Below, piece by piece: positions 8,281 to 16,487 of a stretch of 64,000 nucleotides of DNA (positions are counted from its first letter, which is position 1; every line of letters begins with the position of its first letter). Made by a program: the position numbers and the translations under genes. The DNA is from Rhizobium sp. BK251 (lineage in GTDB: Bacteria > Pseudomonadota > Alphaproteobacteria > Rhizobiales > Rhizobiaceae), in assembly GCF_004345245.1 (NCBI RefSeq), contig NZ_SLUQ01000001.1, forward strand, positions 1 through 64,000, in the 5' to 3' direction. Under the pieces are notes generated by a model. That model made no database searches and had not been told where the DNA came from. It saw only the letters and a list, made by a program, of their open reading frames with translations.

Positions 8281-9296
8281 CCGCCGACTTTGATGACGGC
8301 CTTGATGAGGCCGCCTTTTTCATGGGTCCACCGTGCGAGGTCGGGCGGTGTGTCTTCGAGCGTCGTGCGGTGTGTGATCAGCCTGTCCACAGGGATGAGC
8401 CCGCTGGCGATCGAATTCATGACATGCTCGAAATCTGCGCGAAGCGCATTGCGGCTGCCAATCACCATCATTTCGCGCTTGTGGAATTCGGGATCGGAGA
8501 AGCGGATCTCTTCCTTGACGACGCTCACGAAGACCAGCGCTCCGCCATGGGCGACATAGCCGAAGGCTTTCTCCATGGAGGGGGCGTATCCGGTTGCGTC
8601 GAAGACGACGTCGAATCCCTCGCCGTCGGTTTTTGCCTTCACTGCGTCCGCGGCACCGCCATCGGCAACGATGCCGGAAGAAAAGCCGAAACGCTCCGCG
8701 GCCATCTGCAGCCTTTCGGCGCTCGTGTCGAGCAAGGTGACGTCATGGCCGGCAATGCGTGAGAAGAGCGCTGTCCCCAGCCCGATCGGGCCTGCGCCGA
8801 TCACCAGCGAGCGTGCTCCAGCACCTGCAAGGGAGCGCCGTACGGCATGGGCGCCGATCGACAGGAATTCGACCGTCGCCGCCGCTTCGAGGCTCAGGCC
8901 CCTGGCGGGGTACAGGTTGGTCGCCGGGGCGCTGATCTCCTCGCAGAAGGCGCCGTCCCGGTGAACGCCGAGCACCTGTATCGCCGTGCAGCAGTTGGGC
9001 TTGCCGTTCCGGCAGGCGACGCATTTTCCGCAGGCGAGGTAGGGATTGACGACGACCGCAGTTCCGGCTGGGAGGTCGACGCCGTCTCCCGCTTCGATAA
9101 CCGTCGCCGAGATTTCATGACCCATGACGCGCGGATATTCGAGGAAGGGATGCTTGCCCTCGAAGATGTGATAGTCCGTTCCGCAAATGCCGACATGGCT
9201 TACCGCCAGTCGCACCCAGCCGGGCGCGGGCGCGCCGGGGGAGGGGCGCTCCACGAGTTCGAGGACGCCGGGTTCTCTGCAAAGCACCGCTTTCAT
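8277..9296 (-). CDS. Zinc-dependent alcohol dehydrogenase, L-galactonate 5-dehydrogenase (LgoD/YjjN)-like
   Basis: A 339-residue medium-chain dehydrogenase. The catalytic-zinc region VGICGTDYH and GHE motif, the structural-zinc cysteines (CGKCVACRNGKPNC) and the Rossmann motif VIGAGPIGLG are all present. From memory it resembles E. coli LgoD closely, including FSDPEFHKRE and the SRNA segment near the C-terminus. LgoD oxidises L-galactonate to D-tagaturonate. Here it is the last gene of the sugar transporter unit, so it probably oxidises an aldonate or 2-keto-3-deoxyaldonate made from the imported L-sugar. Its stop overlaps cutC by four bases. Substrate is inference; the fold and family are clear. 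Confidence 0.85.
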   Translation of the reverse strand: MKAVLCREPGVLELVERPSPGAPAPGWVRLAVSHVGICGTDYHIFEGKHPFLEYPRVMGHEISATVIEAGDGVDLPAGTAVVVNPYLACGKCVACRNGKPNCCTAIQVLGVHRDGAFCEEISAPATNLYPARGLSLEAAATVEFLSIGAHAVRRSLAGAGARSLVIGAGPIGLGTALFSRIAGHDVTLLDTSAERLQMAAERFGFSSGIVADGGAADAVKAKTDGEGFDVVFDATGYAPSMEKAFGYVAHGGALVFVSVVKEEIRFSDPEFHKREMMVIGSRNALRADFEHVMNSIASGLIPVDRLITHRTTLEDTPPDLARWTHEKGGLIKAVIKVGG

Positions 9297-9321
9297 GATG
9301 GATCTCGCATTTCAAATTGAA

Positions 9322-9347
9322 GAAGCCGGCTCTTCAGCGCCGGCTTC
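9322..9347 (-). promoter_or_regulatory. Intercistronic hairpin between permease and dehydrogenase genes
   Basis: A perfect 9-bp inverted repeat (GAAGCCGGC / GCCGGCTTC, 8-base loop) fills most of the 67 bases between the permease stop and the dehydrogenase start. It is followed on the minus strand by a weakly T-rich stretch. It may reduce read-through into the dehydrogenase gene or protect the upstream mRNA. Confidence 0.55.
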
Positions 9348-9363
9348 CTATGCTGGCGTGCCC

Positions 9364-10338
9364 TCAGGGGTTACGGCGGCGGCGCAGCTGGTCGAAGTAG
9401 ACGATCACGATGATCAGAAGACCGGTGATGATGCGCTGCCAGAAGGAGTTGACGTTCAGCAGGTTGGCGCCGTTGTTGATGGTCGCCAGAATGAAGGCGC
9501 CGATCAGCGGGCCATGGACCGAACCGACGGCGCCGAACAGGCTGGTTCCGCCGATGACCGAGGAGGCAATTGCCTGCAACTCCCAGCCATCCGCCTGCGT
9601 GGCGTTGCCGATCGCGATACGAGAGGCTAGCAACACGCCGACGAAGGCCGCGAAGGTCGCCGAAAGGATGTAGGCCATGTAGATGATGGCGTTGATGCGA
9701 ACGCCCGACAGACGTGCAGCTTCGCGATTGGAGCCGACCGCGAAAAGGTAGCGGCCCCAGCGGCTGAGATGCAGGAAGATGTAGGATGGCACGGCCACCA
9801 ATATGACCATCCAGAACAGGCTCGGCACGCCGAGGAAGTCCGCACGGGCAAAGTTCGTGAAGGGCTCGTTGACGATGTTGATCGTCGATCCGTTGGTGAT
9901 GAGCAGACCGAGGCCGCGTAGCGACGTCAGCGTTGCGAGCGTGATGATGAAGGGCGGCAAGCCCATGCTCACGATGCCGAAGCCATGGAACGAACCGATT
10001 GCGACGCCGATCATCAGCGTGATCAGGATCGCGGCCCAGAGCGGTACGCCGGCCTGCAGGAGCCACGCAATGATGACGGTACAGAAGCCCACGATCGCAC
10101 CGACGGACAGATCGATGCCGGCGGTGATGATGACGAAGGTCTGACCGAGGGCGAGGATGGCGGTCATCGCCCCCTGCCGAAGCAGGTTGCTGATGTTGAG
10201 CGGCGTCCAGAAGCTCGCGGTGACGATGCCGAGCAGGACCCAGAGGAAGAGAAGCAGGCCGATCAAGGTCAGGCCGAAAAGGATGTTTACTTTCCGGCGC
10301 GGTGGCGGTGCGGCGATCTCTGTGGGGGTTGCGGTCAT
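9364..10338 (-). CDS. Ribose-type sugar ABC transporter permease (RbsC family)
   Basis: A 324-residue hydrophobic protein of the RbsC/BPD_transp_2 family. The conserved region GQTFVIITAGIDLSVGAI (around residues 64-81) is diagnostic for carbohydrate uptake type 2 permeases, and the C-terminal part contains GGTSLFGAVGSVHGPLIGA. It has eight or more predicted membrane segments. The start is preceded by a purine-rich GGGAGAGAGAG. It lies 28 bases after the ATPase gene. It should form a homodimeric channel with the RbsA-like ATPase and the binding protein encoded upstream. Confidence 0.92.
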   Translation of the reverse strand: MTATPTEIAAPPPRRKVNILFGLTLIGLLLFLWVLLGIVTASFWTPLNISNLLRQGAMTAILALGQTFVIITAGIDLSVGAIVGFCTVIIAWLLQAGVPLWAAILITLMIGVAIGSFHGFGIVSMGLPPFIITLATLTSLRGLGLLITNGSTINIVNEPFTNFARADFLGVPSLFWMVILVAVPSYIFLHLSRWGRYLFAVGSNREAARLSGVRINAIIYMAYILSATFAAFVGVLLASRIAIGNATQADGWELQAIASSVIGGTSLFGAVGSVHGPLIGAFILATINNGANLLNVNSFWQRIITGLLIIVIVYFDQLRRRRNP

Positions 10339-10366
10339 TGGCTCTCTCTCCCTCTCATTCTCTTAT

Positions 10367-11920
10367 TCAGACGCCGATCGCTTCGCTGAGCACTTCTTCA
10401 TGTGTCGCCGCGTGGTAATCGTGGCTTGCCACCAGCTGGCCGCGACGGAACACATGCAGTCGGTCGGCAAGTTCATAAACTTCAGGCAGGTAGGACGAGA
10501 TCAGGATGATGCCCGCGCCGCCCTTCAGCAGCTTGGCGAAGAGGCGGTAGATTTCGGCCTTCGTACCGACATCGACACCGACAGTCGGCTCGTCGAAGAT
10601 GAAGAGCCGCGCGCCATGGCTGAGCCACTTCCCGATGACGACCTTCTGCTGGTTGCCGCCGGACATGCTCGACACGAGGACGCGGCGGCTCGGGGTCTTG
10701 ATCGAGAGGTCACGGATCTGCTGGTCGGCGTTCTGCGATTCATCGCGGTGGCTGATGACCGGGCCTTTGCTGAGCCTTCTGAAGACTGGCAGGTTGATGT
10801 TGAGGCCGATCGGCAGATTGAGGCAGAGCCCCTGGTCGCGCCGGCTTTCCGGGGCCAACGCAATACCGAGCTCCATCGCCGTGCGCTCGTTCCTGATGTC
10901 GACCTTCTGGCCCATCCAGTGGATCTCGCCGGCTGTCGTCTTTTCACGGCCGTAGAGCCCGAGAGCGAACTCGCTTCGTCCTGCGCCGATCAGTCCATAG
11001 AGCCCGACGATCTGGCCGGCCTTTACAGTCAGCGACACATCGTCGAAACCGGGACCGGAGAGCCCGCGGACGTCGAGGATCGTCTCTCCGATCGGGATCT
11101 CCTCCTTGTGGTAGATCTGCTCGATGGAGCGGTTGATCATCAGGGCGATCAATTCCGCCTCGTTGGTTTCGCCTATCGCCCGCGTGCCCACATGGGTGCC
11201 GTCGCGCAGCACCGAGACACGGTCTGCAAGCTCGAACACCTCTTCCATGCGGTGGCTGATGTAGACGATCGTGACGCCTTCGCCTTGCAGACGGCGGATG
11301 AGCTTGAAGAGCTGCGCCGATTCCTGTCGCGTGAGATAGGCCGTCGGCTCGTCGAAGATCAGGAACTGGGTGCCGCGCATGGCGGCGCGGGCGGTAGCGA
11401 CAAGCTGCTGCTGGCCGATCGTCAGGTCGCTCAGCGGCACACCGGCGGGCAGCCCGAAGCCAAGATCGTCGAGCACGGCCTGCGCCATCTTTTCCATCTG
11501 CTTCTTGCGCATCAGGCCGTACCGGTTGACCTCGTCGCCGAGAAACAGATTGGCTGCGACGGTGAGGTGCGGGCAGAGCACGACCTCCTGGTGCACGGCG
11601 TTGATCCCACGCGCGATCGCCTCGTTGGGCGTCGCAAGCGCAACTGGATGGCCGCACCAGAAAATCTCGCCGGCGGTCCTGGTGATGACACCGGTCAGCA
11701 GCTTGATGAGGGTGGACTTGCCGGCACCGTTCTCGCCGACGATCGCGTGAATCTCGCCTGCCAGGAAGGTGACAGTCGCGGGCTTGAGCGCCTGGACGTA
11801 GCCGTAATTCTTCTGCAATCCCCTGAGTTCGAGGATCGGCGCCCCTGCGGGAACGCGGTTTGCCTCGCGCAGCGTGGCGCTGTCGTCATGGCGGTGGGCG
11901 ACCTCTTCGAGTCCGCTCAT
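10367..11920 (-). CDS. Sugar ABC transporter ATP-binding protein (RbsA/MglA family)
   Basis: A 517-residue tandem ATPase. Domain 1 has Walker A GENGAGKS (about residue 59), the signature-like LTIGQQQLV and Walker B FLIFDEPTAYL. Domain 2 starts near residue 260 with GLIGAGRSE as a degenerate Walker A, and MSGGNQQKVVIGKWL and FIFDEPTVGVD as signature and Walker B. This asymmetry is normal for carbohydrate uptake type 2 transporters. Start ATG at 11920 has GGAGGAGAAG upstream. It is the second gene of the transporter unit, 121 bases after the binding-protein gene, separated from it by a hairpin. Confidence 0.93.
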   Translation of the reverse strand: MSGLEEVAHRHDDSATLREANRVPAGAPILELRGLQKNYGYVQALKPATVTFLAGEIHAIVGENGAGKSTLIKLLTGVITRTAGEIFWCGHPVALATPNEAIARGINAVHQEVVLCPHLTVAANLFLGDEVNRYGLMRKKQMEKMAQAVLDDLGFGLPAGVPLSDLTIGQQQLVATARAAMRGTQFLIFDEPTAYLTRQESAQLFKLIRRLQGEGVTIVYISHRMEEVFELADRVSVLRDGTHVGTRAIGETNEAELIALMINRSIEQIYHKEEIPIGETILDVRGLSGPGFDDVSLTVKAGQIVGLYGLIGAGRSEFALGLYGREKTTAGEIHWMGQKVDIRNERTAMELGIALAPESRRDQGLCLNLPIGLNINLPVFRRLSKGPVISHRDESQNADQQIRDLSIKTPSRRVLVSSMSGGNQQKVVIGKWLSHGARLFIFDEPTVGVDVGTKAEIYRLFAKLLKGGAGIILISSYLPEVYELADRLHVFRRGQLVASHDYHAATHEEVLSEAIGV

Positions 11921-12003
11921 GGGCTTCTCCTCCTCTGGCGAATGCCGGTCTCTCCACCCGTCATCCGTCTCCCCAGACAGACGATAGCACAGGTGAAGAA
12001 AAG

Positions 12004-12029
12004 GCCGCGCGGGATTTCGCTCGCGCGGC
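12004..12029 (-). promoter_or_regulatory. Intercistronic hairpin after sugar-binding-protein gene
   Basis: An 8-bp GC-rich inverted repeat (GCCGCGCG / CGCGCGGC, 10-base loop) starts 12 bases after the stop and is followed on the minus strand by CCTTTTCTTC. It is terminator-like and probably lets only part of transcription go on to the ATPase gene. Confidence 0.6.
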
Positions 12030-12041
12030 TATTGCTTGTCC

Positions 12042-13028
12042 TTACTTGATCTTCGGATTGATCAGAGCATCGATCTTCGGATCACTCATGTTCGCCTTGG
12101 TGACGAGGTTCGCGCCGGTATCGACATTTGCCGGCACCGTTTCACCCTTCGAGACGGCGAGCGCGGTCTTGATGCCGTCATAGCCCATGCGGTAGGGATC
12201 CTGCACGACGAGACCCGCCAGCGCGCCTTCCTTCAGGAAGCCGACCGTCTTGTCGTCGCTGTCAAAGGCGATGACCTTGATCTTGTCGCCAAGCTTGTTC
12301 TCGGCAATCGCCTGGCCGACGCCCTGCGCCAGGATCAGGTTCGAGGCGAAGACGCCGATGAGGTTCGGATTGGCGGTAATCAGGTCGGTCATCATGTTGA
12401 GACCGGTCGTTGCCTGGCCATCACCATACTTGTCGGCGATGACCTTGAGGCCGGGATACTTGGTCTTGACCTGATCCAGGAAACCTTCGCGGCGCTGCTC
12501 GAGCGAGCCGACGCCCGGAAGGTTGGTGAGGATCACGACTTCGCCCTCTTCCTTGCCGGTCATTTCCTTGATGGCTGCGGCCAGACCGTCAGCGGCAATG
12601 CGGCCGCCCTGGACGTTGTCGGTCGTCAGGAACGACTTGAAGGCCTTTGAATCCGCACCCGAGTCGATGCCGACGATCGGAACGGACTTGGCGGCCTCAT
12701 CGATCGGCTTGCCGAGCGCCTTGAATTCTGTCGGCGAGATCACGACTGCTGCGGGCTTGCCGGCGACCGCGTTCTCAAGGATGCTGATCTGGCCGTTGAT
12801 GTCTGCTTCGGACTGCGCGCCGAGTTCCGGCACGTTGACGCCGAGATCTGCGCCGGCCTTGCGGGCACCAGCGAGCACGATCTGCCAGTAGAAGGACGTC
12901 GTATCCTTGACGATGATCGGTATCGTCACGTCCTGCGCAAAGGATGCGGCAGGCATCATGGATGCGAAAACTGCCGCGCCCGCAAGACCGGTGAAGGTGC
13001 GACGGGAAAGAATGGATTTCATGCTCAT
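12042..13028 (-). CDS. Sugar ABC transporter substrate-binding protein (RbsB-like)
   Basis: A 328-residue periplasmic binding protein of family Peripla_BP_4. The signal peptide has a twin-arginine-like start (SRRTFTGLAG) and ends near ASFA. The mature part begins QDVTIPIIVKDTTSFYWQIVLAGARKAG (core TTSFYWQIV), and the sugar-binding folds contain VVISPTEF, VGIDSGAD and FDSDD. Start ATG at 13028 is chosen over a further upstream ATG because AGGAGAA lies 7 bases before it. It is the first gene of the transporter unit, preceded by a palindromic element. The ligand is probably a 6-deoxy-L-sugar or related sugar, judged by FucU next door. Confidence 0.92.
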   Translation of the reverse strand: MSMKSILSRRTFTGLAGAAVFASMMPAASFAQDVTIPIIVKDTTSFYWQIVLAGARKAGADLGVNVPELGAQSEADINGQISILENAVAGKPAAVVISPTEFKALGKPIDEAAKSVPIVGIDSGADSKAFKSFLTTDNVQGGRIAADGLAAAIKEMTGKEEGEVVILTNLPGVGSLEQRREGFLDQVKTKYPGLKVIADKYGDGQATTGLNMMTDLITANPNLIGVFASNLILAQGVGQAIAENKLGDKIKVIAFDSDDKTVGFLKEGALAGLVVQDPYRMGYDGIKTALAVSKGETVPANVDTGANLVTKANMSDPKIDALINPKIK

Positions 13029-13095
13029 TAGTGGTTCTCCTCTCAGGTGCGTTCTCTCCTCCAAGTAAATCGCACCGCCGAACGCATGCGGACGA

Positions 13096-13118
13096 TTTTT
13101 ATCGATAAAAAACATTTT
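13096..13118 (-). promoter_or_regulatory. Candidate operator of the L-sugar regulon (copy 1)
   Basis: A perfect 16-bp palindrome TTTTTATCGATAAAAA (13096-13111) runs on into AACATTTT. The 23 bases match 20 of 23 positions of an element ahead of the dehydratase gene at 16312-16334, in the same orientation relative to the regulated gene. It lies 68 bases before the binding-protein start. The GntR regulator at 16488 is the obvious candidate to bind it. Confidence 0.7.
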
Positions 13119-13230
13119 GGCGCGAAGCTAGCCGAGGCTCCATCAAATTGCAAGGGTACCCTTCGGGCTAGATTTTCGGGCGAAATACCTCCAAGTATCT
13201 GTGTTTGATGCCCTTCATTCCGTGGGATCC

Positions 13231-13677
13231 CTAACCGGAATAGACCTCGTGTGGGTGCACGACGCCCTTCTTCAGGATGAGATTTCCGTAAAGCCGGAAT
13301 TCGGTGGTCGCGACGATATAGGCGGCGTTGCGGGCGCGCTCGTAGAAGGCGAACCTTTCGAGCGGCACGATGGGAAAATCGCCGGCGCGCTTGGAAACAA
13401 CATCCTGGAACTCAACGCAAATCTCCGGGACCGCCGCCGGATCTCCGACCACCTCCATGCGCCAGACCGCATCGGGAACGAAGGTATCGAGCGGCATATG
13501 CGTGAGGATCGCCTCGGTCATGGCGACTGCATCCACGCCGTCGGCGCGGATGACCTCGGGCCCGAGAAAGGTTGACGGAAAATTGGCGTCGGCGATTACG
13601 ATCTCGTCCGCATGACCCATGGTGCGAAGCGCGAAAAGCAGGTCCGGGCCAAGCAGTGGGTGAATTCCCTTCAGCAT
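13231..13677 (-). CDS. fucU: L-fucose mutarotase-type protein (RbsD/FucU family)
   Basis: A 148-residue RbsD/FucU-family pyranose mutarotase. Conserved features are MLKGIHPLL and GHADEIVIADANFPS at the start, LGPEVIRADG, RFAFYERA and YGNLILKKGVV at the end. These match FucU better than RbsD. FucU interconverts alpha- and beta-anomers of L-fucose in the cytoplasm, speeding use of the imported sugar. ATG at 13677 has AAGGAGC upstream. It is 22 bases after the aldo/keto reductase gene and ends the dehydratase-reductase-mutarotase unit. This gene is the best clue that the cluster acts on L-fucose or L-galactose. Confidence 0.88.
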   Translation of the reverse strand: MLKGIHPLLGPDLLFALRTMGHADEIVIADANFPSTFLGPEVIRADGVDAVAMTEAILTHMPLDTFVPDAVWRMEVVGDPAAVPEICVEFQDVVSKRAGDFPIVPLERFAFYERARNAAYIVATTEFRLYGNLILKKGVVHPHEVYSG

Positions 13678-13699
13678 TTCTTTGCTCCTTCGATCTTCA

Positions 13700-14722
13700 T
13701 CAAACTCTCACCGCCTCTTCGCCAAGCGGCGGCGCTACGAGCGTGAACGCCTCGAAAGCGTCATAGAGGTCGTCCGGCAGCGGTTGCGCGGCGAGTGCCA
13801 TGTTGCGCTCGAGGCTCGAGGCCTTTGCGGTTCCTATAAGCACCGACGCGACGGCGGGGTGGCGAAGCGTGAAGTGCAGGGCCGCGGCGGCAAGTGGCAC
13901 GCCGTGGCGTTTCGCGATCTCTTCCATCGCCCCGACTTTCGCGAGCACCTCCCGCGTAGCCGGCATGTAGTCGAAAGGCGCTCCCGGGACTGGGCCAGTC
14001 GCGAGGATGCCGGAATTGAACACGCCGCCGATGACGAGCGAGGTTTTCGTCTTCTCGCAAAGCGGCAGGAGCTCGGCGACAGCCGAGCGGTCGAGCAGGG
14101 TGTAGCGCCCGGCTAGCAGGATGCAGTCGATATCGGCATTTCTCATCACATCGAGGCAGACCGGCACCTCGTTGACCCCAAGACCGAATGCCTGGATCGC
14201 GCCTGACGATTTCAACTCCTCCAGGGCCCTGACGCCGGAATCAAGGAACTGCTTCAGATGGAAGGCATTCCTTTCCGCGCCATGCGTGTATCCGCCGATG
14301 TCGTGGACATAGACAATGTCGATACGGTTGAGGCCGAGGCGCGCATAGCTGAAATCGACCGACCGCATGATCCCGTCATAGGAATAGTCGTAGTCGGCAT
14401 CGAAGGAGAGCGGGTCGACATAGCTGTAGTCCGGAACGGTTCCGCTGGGAACGGGCCGCAGCAGCCGACCGACCTTCGTCGAAAGCACGTACTCATTCTC
14501 GGGTTGGTCGCGCAGGAAGTCGCCGACGCGCCGCTCAGCCAACCCAAGACCGTACCAGGGCGCTACGTCGAAATAGCGGATGCCAGTATCCCAGGCCACC
14601 TGCAAGGTATCCATTGCCTGCTCGCGCGGACATGCGCGATAGAGACCGCCTAGGGCTGCCGCGCCGAAGCTGAATTCGGTCACGGCCAGCGCGGTGCGGC
14701 CGATCTGTCTCTTCCTCATCAT
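13700..14722 (-). CDS. Aldo/keto reductase, L-fucose dehydrogenase/D-threo-aldose dehydrogenase-like
   Basis: A 340-residue member of the aldo/keto reductase superfamily. Segments IRYFDVAPWYGLGLAERRVG (catalytic Asp and Tyr), STKVGRLL (catalytic Lys) and YVHDIGG (catalytic His region) are in the expected order. This subgroup includes D-threo-aldose 1-dehydrogenase (L-fucose dehydrogenase) and pyridoxal 4-dehydrogenase. In this context it probably oxidises an L-sugar at C1 to a lactone. ATG at 14722 follows an AGGAGGG directly; ATG at 14719 would give better spacing and one residue less. The frame is open further upstream, but no better start was seen. Confidence 0.85.
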   Translation of the reverse strand: MMRKRQIGRTALAVTEFSFGAAALGGLYRACPREQAMDTLQVAWDTGIRYFDVAPWYGLGLAERRVGDFLRDQPENEYVLSTKVGRLLRPVPSGTVPDYSYVDPLSFDADYDYSYDGIMRSVDFSYARLGLNRIDIVYVHDIGGYTHGAERNAFHLKQFLDSGVRALEELKSSGAIQAFGLGVNEVPVCLDVMRNADIDCILLAGRYTLLDRSAVAELLPLCEKTKTSLVIGGVFNSGILATGPVPGAPFDYMPATREVLAKVGAMEEIAKRHGVPLAAAALHFTLRHPAVASVLIGTAKASSLERNMALAAQPLPDDLYDAFEAFTLVAPPLGEEAVRV

Positions 14723-14751
14723 CCCTCCTCGATGACGGTTGGCGGCCTGTC

Positions 14752-16257
14752 TTAGAGCGTGGCTCCCAGGTGCCAGGGAACGAACTCGTTGTCTCCGTAC
14801 CCGAACTCTTCGCTCTTGGTCTTCCTGCCCGAGGCAGTCTCGACGATCAGTTCGAAGATTTCCCGGCCCTTGCCGCTGATCGTGGCGTCGCCCGTGGCGA
14901 TGGTGCCGCAATCGATATCCATGTCCTCTTCCATCGAGTTGTAGAGCGCCGAGTTGCTGGAAAGCTTGATCGACGGCGCCGGACGACAGCCAAAGCAGCT
15001 GCCCCGCCCGGTGGTGAAAGCGATCATGTTGGCGCCGCCTGCAACCTGGCCCGTCGCCGAGACCGGATCGTAGCCGGGTGTGTCCATAAAGACGAGGCCG
15101 TGTTCGGTCACACGCTCGGCATATCCGTAGACGGCTGTCAGCGGCGAGCGCCCGCCCTTGGCGACGGCGCCGAGCGACTTTTCAAGGATCGTGGTGAGCC
15201 CGCCGCGCTTGTTGCCCGGAGAGGGGTTGTTGTCGAGCGACGCGCCGTGCATCGCCACGTACTTTTCCCACCAGGCGATCTTCGCGTCGAGCTTGGCGGC
15301 GACCTCGTCGTTGACGGCACGGCTGCGCAGAAGGTGCTCCGCGCCGTAAATCTCGGAGGTTTCCGAAAGAATGGTGGTTCCGCCGGCAGCCGCCAGGATG
15401 TCGGAGGCTGCCCCGAGCGCCGGGTTGGCGGTGATGCCGGAAAAGCCGTCAGATCCGCCGCATTGCAGGCCGATGATGATCTCGCTCACGGAAATCGGCT
15501 CGCGCCGTGCCCGACCCACTTCCTCGGCAATCTCGCGCAGGACGCCCATGGCAAGCGCGACCGCGCGCCGCGAGCCGCCGGCGTCCTGGATATTGAAGTG
15601 CCGCTTTGCGGCGCCTGCGCCGCTCTGGCCGTAGAGCGTCAACTGGTTGACCTCGCATCCGAGCCCGATCATCAGCACGCCGCCGAAATTCACATGGCGG
15701 GCATAACCGGCCAGCGTCCGGTGCAGCACGGCCATGCCGTCGCCCGTCGAACTCATGCCGCAGCCCTGGTCATGGACGATCGGCACGAAGCCGTCGATGC
15801 CCTCATAGTGCGGCAGGATGGTCCGGTTTGCCTGTTCGGCGATTGCCCGGCAAACAGTGGTGGAACAGTTCACGCTGGCAACGATGCCGATGTAGTTGCG
15901 GGTCGCCGCGCGGCCGTCGGCACGCCTGTAGCCCATGAAGGTGCGCGCCTTGTCTTCGGCGGTCGCGACTTCGGGCGTGGCTGCCGCCGTTGCGGCAAGA
16001 CGATCGTTCTCGAAGTGCAGGTTCTGGCTGTGCACGTGATTGCCGGCCTTCACGTCCGCCGTCGTGCGGCCGATCGCCTGACCGTATTTGACGACCGGCG
16101 TGCCATTCGGAATGTCGGTGAGCGCCACCTTGTGGCCGGGGTCGATCTTGTCCAGAACCGAAATTCCATTCGCGATCACCGTGCCGGGCTCGATCGCGGC
16201 GGTGGCCACGGCGACGTTGTCGCCGGCCGACAGAATGATCCAGGGCTGCCTGTTCAA
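14752..16257 (-). CDS. UxaA/GarD family dehydratase (altronate/galactarate dehydratase type)
   Basis: A 501-residue UxaA-type hydro-lyase. It has an N-terminal SAF domain (about residues 10-85, ending in AGNHVHSQNLHFEND), then the catalytic body with GYRRADGRAATRNYIGI, HDQGCGMSSTGDG, LQCGGSDGFSGITANP and a C-terminal FTTGRGSCFGCRPAPS. These enzymes dehydrate aldonates or aldarates to 2-keto-3-deoxy acids with iron or other metal. TTG at 16257 is chosen because GGGAG lies 6 bases upstream and the domain begins right there; an ATG 45 bases upstream lacks such support. It is the first gene of its unit. With FucU and a dehydrogenase it may act on L-fuconate or on altronate. Confidence 0.86.
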   Translation of the reverse strand: MNRQPWIILSAGDNVAVATAAIEPGTVIANGISVLDKIDPGHKVALTDIPNGTPVVKYGQAIGRTTADVKAGNHVHSQNLHFENDRLAATAAATPEVATAEDKARTFMGYRRADGRAATRNYIGIVASVNCSTTVCRAIAEQANRTILPHYEGIDGFVPIVHDQGCGMSSTGDGMAVLHRTLAGYARHVNFGGVLMIGLGCEVNQLTLYGQSGAGAAKRHFNIQDAGGSRRAVALAMGVLREIAEEVGRARREPISVSEIIIGLQCGGSDGFSGITANPALGAASDILAAAGGTTILSETSEIYGAEHLLRSRAVNDEVAAKLDAKIAWWEKYVAMHGASLDNNPSPGNKRGGLTTILEKSLGAVAKGGRSPLTAVYGYAERVTEHGLVFMDTPGYDPVSATGQVAGGANMIAFTTGRGSCFGCRPAPSIKLSSNSALYNSMEEDMDIDCGTIATGDATISGKGREIFELIVETASGRKTKSEEFGYGDNEFVPWHLGATL

Positions 16258-16311
16258 TCTCTTCTCCCTACGCGGCCGACGTTGTTCAGGGTGTGGCCGC
16301 ATTGATTTTGT

Positions 16312-16334
16312 TTTTTATCTACAATAAACATTTT
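16312..16334. promoter_or_regulatory. Candidate operator of the L-sugar regulon (copy 2)
   Basis: A 23-base element starting TTTTTATC and ending AAACATTTT, 20/23 identical to the element at 13096-13118. It lies 55 bases before the TTG start of the dehydratase gene and about 155 bases before the divergent GntR regulator gene, so it could control both. Unlike copy 1, its palindrome is imperfect. Confidence 0.65.
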
Positions 16335-16487
16335 CAAGTCAACGATGAAAGTTTCGTTGAGGGGCCGGAGAGGCAAAGCGCCGCACGGAAGGACAGGCAA
16401 TCCGGAAAATGTGCCCGGATCATGGCTGTCGTCCTGACATGCTTCGCAAGTGGTGGCCGAACCGGGAGCGAAAGGCGAGGTTTACGG

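Noticed and set aside
10157..12049. 630-codon open frame on the plus strand opposite the sugar ABC ATPase and permease genes
   Set aside because: It is antisense to two clear family proteins. GC-rich third positions keep the opposite strand open; composition is not protein-like.
14770..16305. 511-codon frame opposite the UxaA-type dehydratase
   Set aside because: Mirror of a clear enzyme gene; no ribosome site or family similarity.
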